Source of the DNA: Prosthecobacter dejongeii
GTDB lineage: Bacteria > Verrucomicrobiota > Verrucomicrobiia > Verrucomicrobiales > Verrucomicrobiaceae
Assembly: GCF_014203045.1 (NCBI RefSeq)
Contig: NZ_JACHIF010000002.1
Coordinates: 1 to 64,000 of the forward strand
Direction of reading: 5' to 3'
Length of the DNA: 64,000 nucleotides
Position 1 is the stretch's first letter. Every line of letters begins with the position of its first letter. Positions 62,388 through 64,000 of the stretch are shown in pieces. Position numbers and translations under genes: made by a program. The notes under the pieces were generated by a model. That model was not told the origin of the DNA, searched no databases, and saw nothing but the letters and a program-made list of their open reading frames with translations.

Positions 62388-63679
62388 AGGCCTTCATAGC
62401 TCCACGGCAGGGCCTTGAGCTCGCGCCAGCCATTGACATCGATCACGCTCTTCTCCGCCGTCACCCATGCGGCCAGATCCTCCGGCTTCACACATTTTTG
62501 GGAGGCGATGATGAGATCGCTGCCTTCCACCACTTCCCGGGCATCCTGGCGCAGCAGCGATGCCAAGTGCGGCATGCGGCGCTGGATCTCAGCCTCGTTC
62601 GCCCCGATCAGTCGGGATAGGTTCAGGCTGGGGTCATAGATCCGCAGTTCGTAACCACGGCCTAACAACGTTTCTGCCACAGCTACCATCGGGCTGCCGC
62701 GCAGGTCATCCGTGTCGGCCTTGAAGGCGAGGCCCAGCAGACCCACCTTGCGGGTTCCCTTGCTCGTGATGAGCTTGATTAGCAGATCCAGGTGCGCGTG
62801 GTTGGTATCCAGCGTGTTGTCCAGCAGCGGCAGCGAGATGCCCTCTTGCCGGGCGAATGACAACAGCGCACTCACATCCTTCGGCAGGCAGGAGCCGCCA
62901 AACGGATTGCCTGGCTTCATGTAATACTTCGAGATATTCAGGCGAGTGTCCGCGCACACCACATCCATCACCCGTGCGCCATCTTCGCCCAGGAACTTGC
63001 ACAGGCGGCCGATCTCATTGGCAAAGCCCACCTTCAGCGCGTGAAAGTAGTTGCAGGAGTACTTGATCATCTCTGCCCCTTCCCAAGCGAGTACGGAAGG
63101 TGTACCGCCAAGCAGTTGGCGAGCCTCTTCGCTCTCCGGCTCTAGGCCATCATGGGTGCCCACCACGGCCAGGGAGGGCTCGCGAAAGTCCTTCACCGCC
63201 GTGCCTTCCCGCAGGAATTCCGGGCAGTAGTAAATACGCACCTGACCAGAGGTGCGTAGGTCTTCAAAAAAGTCGCGCACCATCGTGCGTGTACTACCTG
63301 GCAGCATGGTGCTGCGGAAAAGGATCACGTGTTTTTTGCCGCTCTCGCGCAGTGCCTGGGCGATCTGCTCACTCACCTTCCGCACAAAGTCCAGGTTCAG
63401 CCTGCCGGACTCTAAAGAGGGTGTGCCTACGCAGATGATGCTGGCGTCGGAGTTTGCCACGGCCTCCACCGCGCTGGTGGTGGCAGACAGGCGGCCCTCA
63501 CGCTTAGCCGTTTGCAGCAGACCATCCAGTTCTGGCTCGATGATGGGAGAGACGCCCGTGTTAAAGGCATCCACCTTGGCCTGTTGCACATCTGCTCCGA
63601 TGATTCCATGCCCTTGCTCCGCCAGACACCCTGCGGTGACCGCGCCCACGTATCCCAGACCAAAAATGCTGACGTTCAT
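62378..63679 (-). CDS. UDP-glucose/GDP-mannose dehydrogenase family protein (AlgD-like)
   Basis: 433 residues from the ATG at 63679; a GTG 9 nt upstream is also in frame. The N-terminal Rossmann fold begins MNVSIFGLGYVGAVTAGCLAEQGH and reads like GDP-mannose 6-dehydrogenase AlgD more than UDP-glucose dehydrogenase, as do FRSTMLPGSTRTMV, YYCPEFLREGTAVKDF and LNISKYYMKPGNPFGGSCLPKDV. Cys264 in GGSCLPKD is the catalytic thiol. The enzyme makes a sugar-nucleotide uronic acid with 2 NAD+, a precursor of acidic exopolysaccharide. The substrate (GDP-mannose or another) cannot be fixed. It may feed the glycan cluster elsewhere in the window. Confidence 0.9.
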   Translation of the reverse strand: MNVSIFGLGYVGAVTAGCLAEQGHGIIGADVQQAKVDAFNTGVSPIIEPELDGLLQTAKREGRLSATTSAVEAVANSDASIICVGTPSLESGRLNLDFVRKVSEQIAQALRESGKKHVILFRSTMLPGSTRTMVRDFFEDLRTSGQVRIYYCPEFLREGTAVKDFREPSLAVVGTHDGLEPESEEARQLLGGTPSVLAWEGAEMIKYSCNYFHALKVGFANEIGRLCKFLGEDGARVMDVVCADTRLNISKYYMKPGNPFGGSCLPKDVSALLSFARQEGISLPLLDNTLDTNHAHLDLLIKLITSKGTRKVGLLGLAFKADTDDLRGSPMVAVAETLLGRGYELRIYDPSLNLSRLIGANEAEIQRRMPHLASLLRQDAREVVEGSDLIIASQKCVKPEDLAAWVTAEKSVIDVNGWRELKALPWSYEGLCW

Positions 63680-63746
63680 ATCGTGCACTTAGCACAGATC
63701 TTCAGTCACCGACAAGGGCAGAGGTGGAAGGATTGACGGGTATCCG

Positions 63747-64000
63747 TCAATTCTTCTTCCCCAAGAAGCTCATGACCACCAATCCCAGCAAGATGCCGCA
63801 CACACAGATGAGCCAAAAATTGGTCTGCGTGTCGGGTAGCTTGCTATGGATTTCCATGCCAAAGACGCTGGCCAGGGCCGTGAGTGGGAGGAAGAGGGCG
63901 GCGAGTAGGTTGAGGCGATGCGCGGTGGCGGCCATCTGTCGGGCGGTGGCCGCCTGGGCCTCGGCCTGGCGGGCGACGGTGAAGTTCAGGCCAAACTGGG
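63747..64000 (-). CDS. CorA-like divalent-cation transporter, C-terminal part
   Basis: The open frame runs into the right edge, so only the last 83 residues are present. It has the end of the long helix (FTVARQAEAQAATARQMAATAHRLNLLAALFLPLTALASVFGMEI), the pore helix TM1 and the last transmembrane helix (FWLICVCGILLGLVVMSFL) with a KKN tail. The GMN signature at the pore mouth of CorA proteins reads GME here, a substitution at the selectivity filter. It could therefore be a CorA relative with different ion preference or none. The N-terminal cytosolic domain is outside the window. Confidence 0.75.
   Translation of the reverse strand, partial: QFGLNFTVARQAEAQAATARQMAATAHRLNLLAALFLPLTALASVFGMEIHSKLPDTQTNFWLICVCGILLGLVVMSFLGKKN

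Noticed and set aside
1-64000. tRNA, rRNA or CRISPR arrays.
   Set aside because: No cloverleaf-like arrangement, no conserved rRNA stretch and no regularly spaced repeats were seen in the intergenic gaps.
1-64000. Insertion sequences, integrases or prophage genes.
   Set aside because: No transposase or integrase motif and no terminal inverted repeats were seen; the glycan cluster may have been acquired but no mobile borders are visible.

Overview
The window is a 64 kb piece of a bacterial chromosome, most likely from the Verrucomicrobiota (Prosthecobacter/Verrucomicrobium-like). This placement is inferred from the gene mix, not from a marker gene: a secreted Cys-type sulfatase, a secreted FAD oxidoreductase with a C-terminal Golvesin/Xly-type domain, a WPQWRGP-type PQQ-like propeller, several secreted multidomain proteins, a moxR-DUF58-VWA operon and a 2,980-residue TPR protein. 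Peptidoglycan genes, signal peptides and HlyD-type adaptors indicate a cell with a periplasm. I saw no rRNA, tRNA, CRISPR array, insertion sequence or phage gene. Almost every base is coding or lies in a short intergenic gap.

Layout. 1-3.5 kb: the end of an ammonium transporter with a good terminator, a YkgJ-type cysteine-cluster protein, an O-antigen-ligase/TPR protein and a SanA-like DUF218 protein. 3.5-12.4 kb: sulfatase, FKBP isomerase, small membrane protein, secreted FAD oxidoreductase, HupE-N-like secreted protein, PQQ-like propeller, a predicted exported chorismate mutase and a DUF1015 protein. 12.5-22.9 kb: a surface-glycan cluster with a flippase, two paralogous GT4 transferases, a GT2 transferase, two paralogous methyltransferases, a polysaccharide deacetylase and two FemAB/GNAT-like transferases. 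23-40.1 kb, all on the minus strand: a giant TPR protein, a membrane-anchored cysteine-rich coiled-coil protein, then MoxR, DUF58, BatA-like and double-VWA proteins. This resembles a Bat (aerotolerance-type) operon but has unusual upstream partners.

40.4-47.5 kb: a HlyD-like adaptor followed by a PqqD/M50-protease/HlyD fusion, convergent with a TPR protein and a PelA-like protein whose deacetylase metal ligands appear to be replaced. 47.6-64 kb: a fused amino-sugar kinase-MurQ etherase, an EF-hand/redoxin/cytochrome/PHM-like oxidase fusion, MOSC protein, Gfo/Idh/MocA oxidoreductase, BPL_N-domain protein, NlpC/P60 hydrolase, secreted propeller-like protein, amidase, MGDG-synthase-type glycosyltransferase, a pair of HtrA-like proteins (one intact, one apparently inactive with an internal PDZ domain), PBP1A, an AlgD-like sugar dehydrogenase and the end of a CorA-like transporter.

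Taken together, the window is devoted to the cell envelope: peptidoglycan synthesis and recycling (PBP1A, NlpC/P60, amidase, kinase-MurQ), surface polysaccharide (flippase, glycosyltransferases, ligase, sugar dehydrogenase, PelA-like), envelope quality control (HtrA pair, FKBP) and a large Bat-like membrane assembly. The best candidates for undescribed biology are the Bat-like operon with its giant TPR and cysteine-rich partners, the PelA-like/TPR pair, the kinase-MurQ fusion and the HtrA pair.
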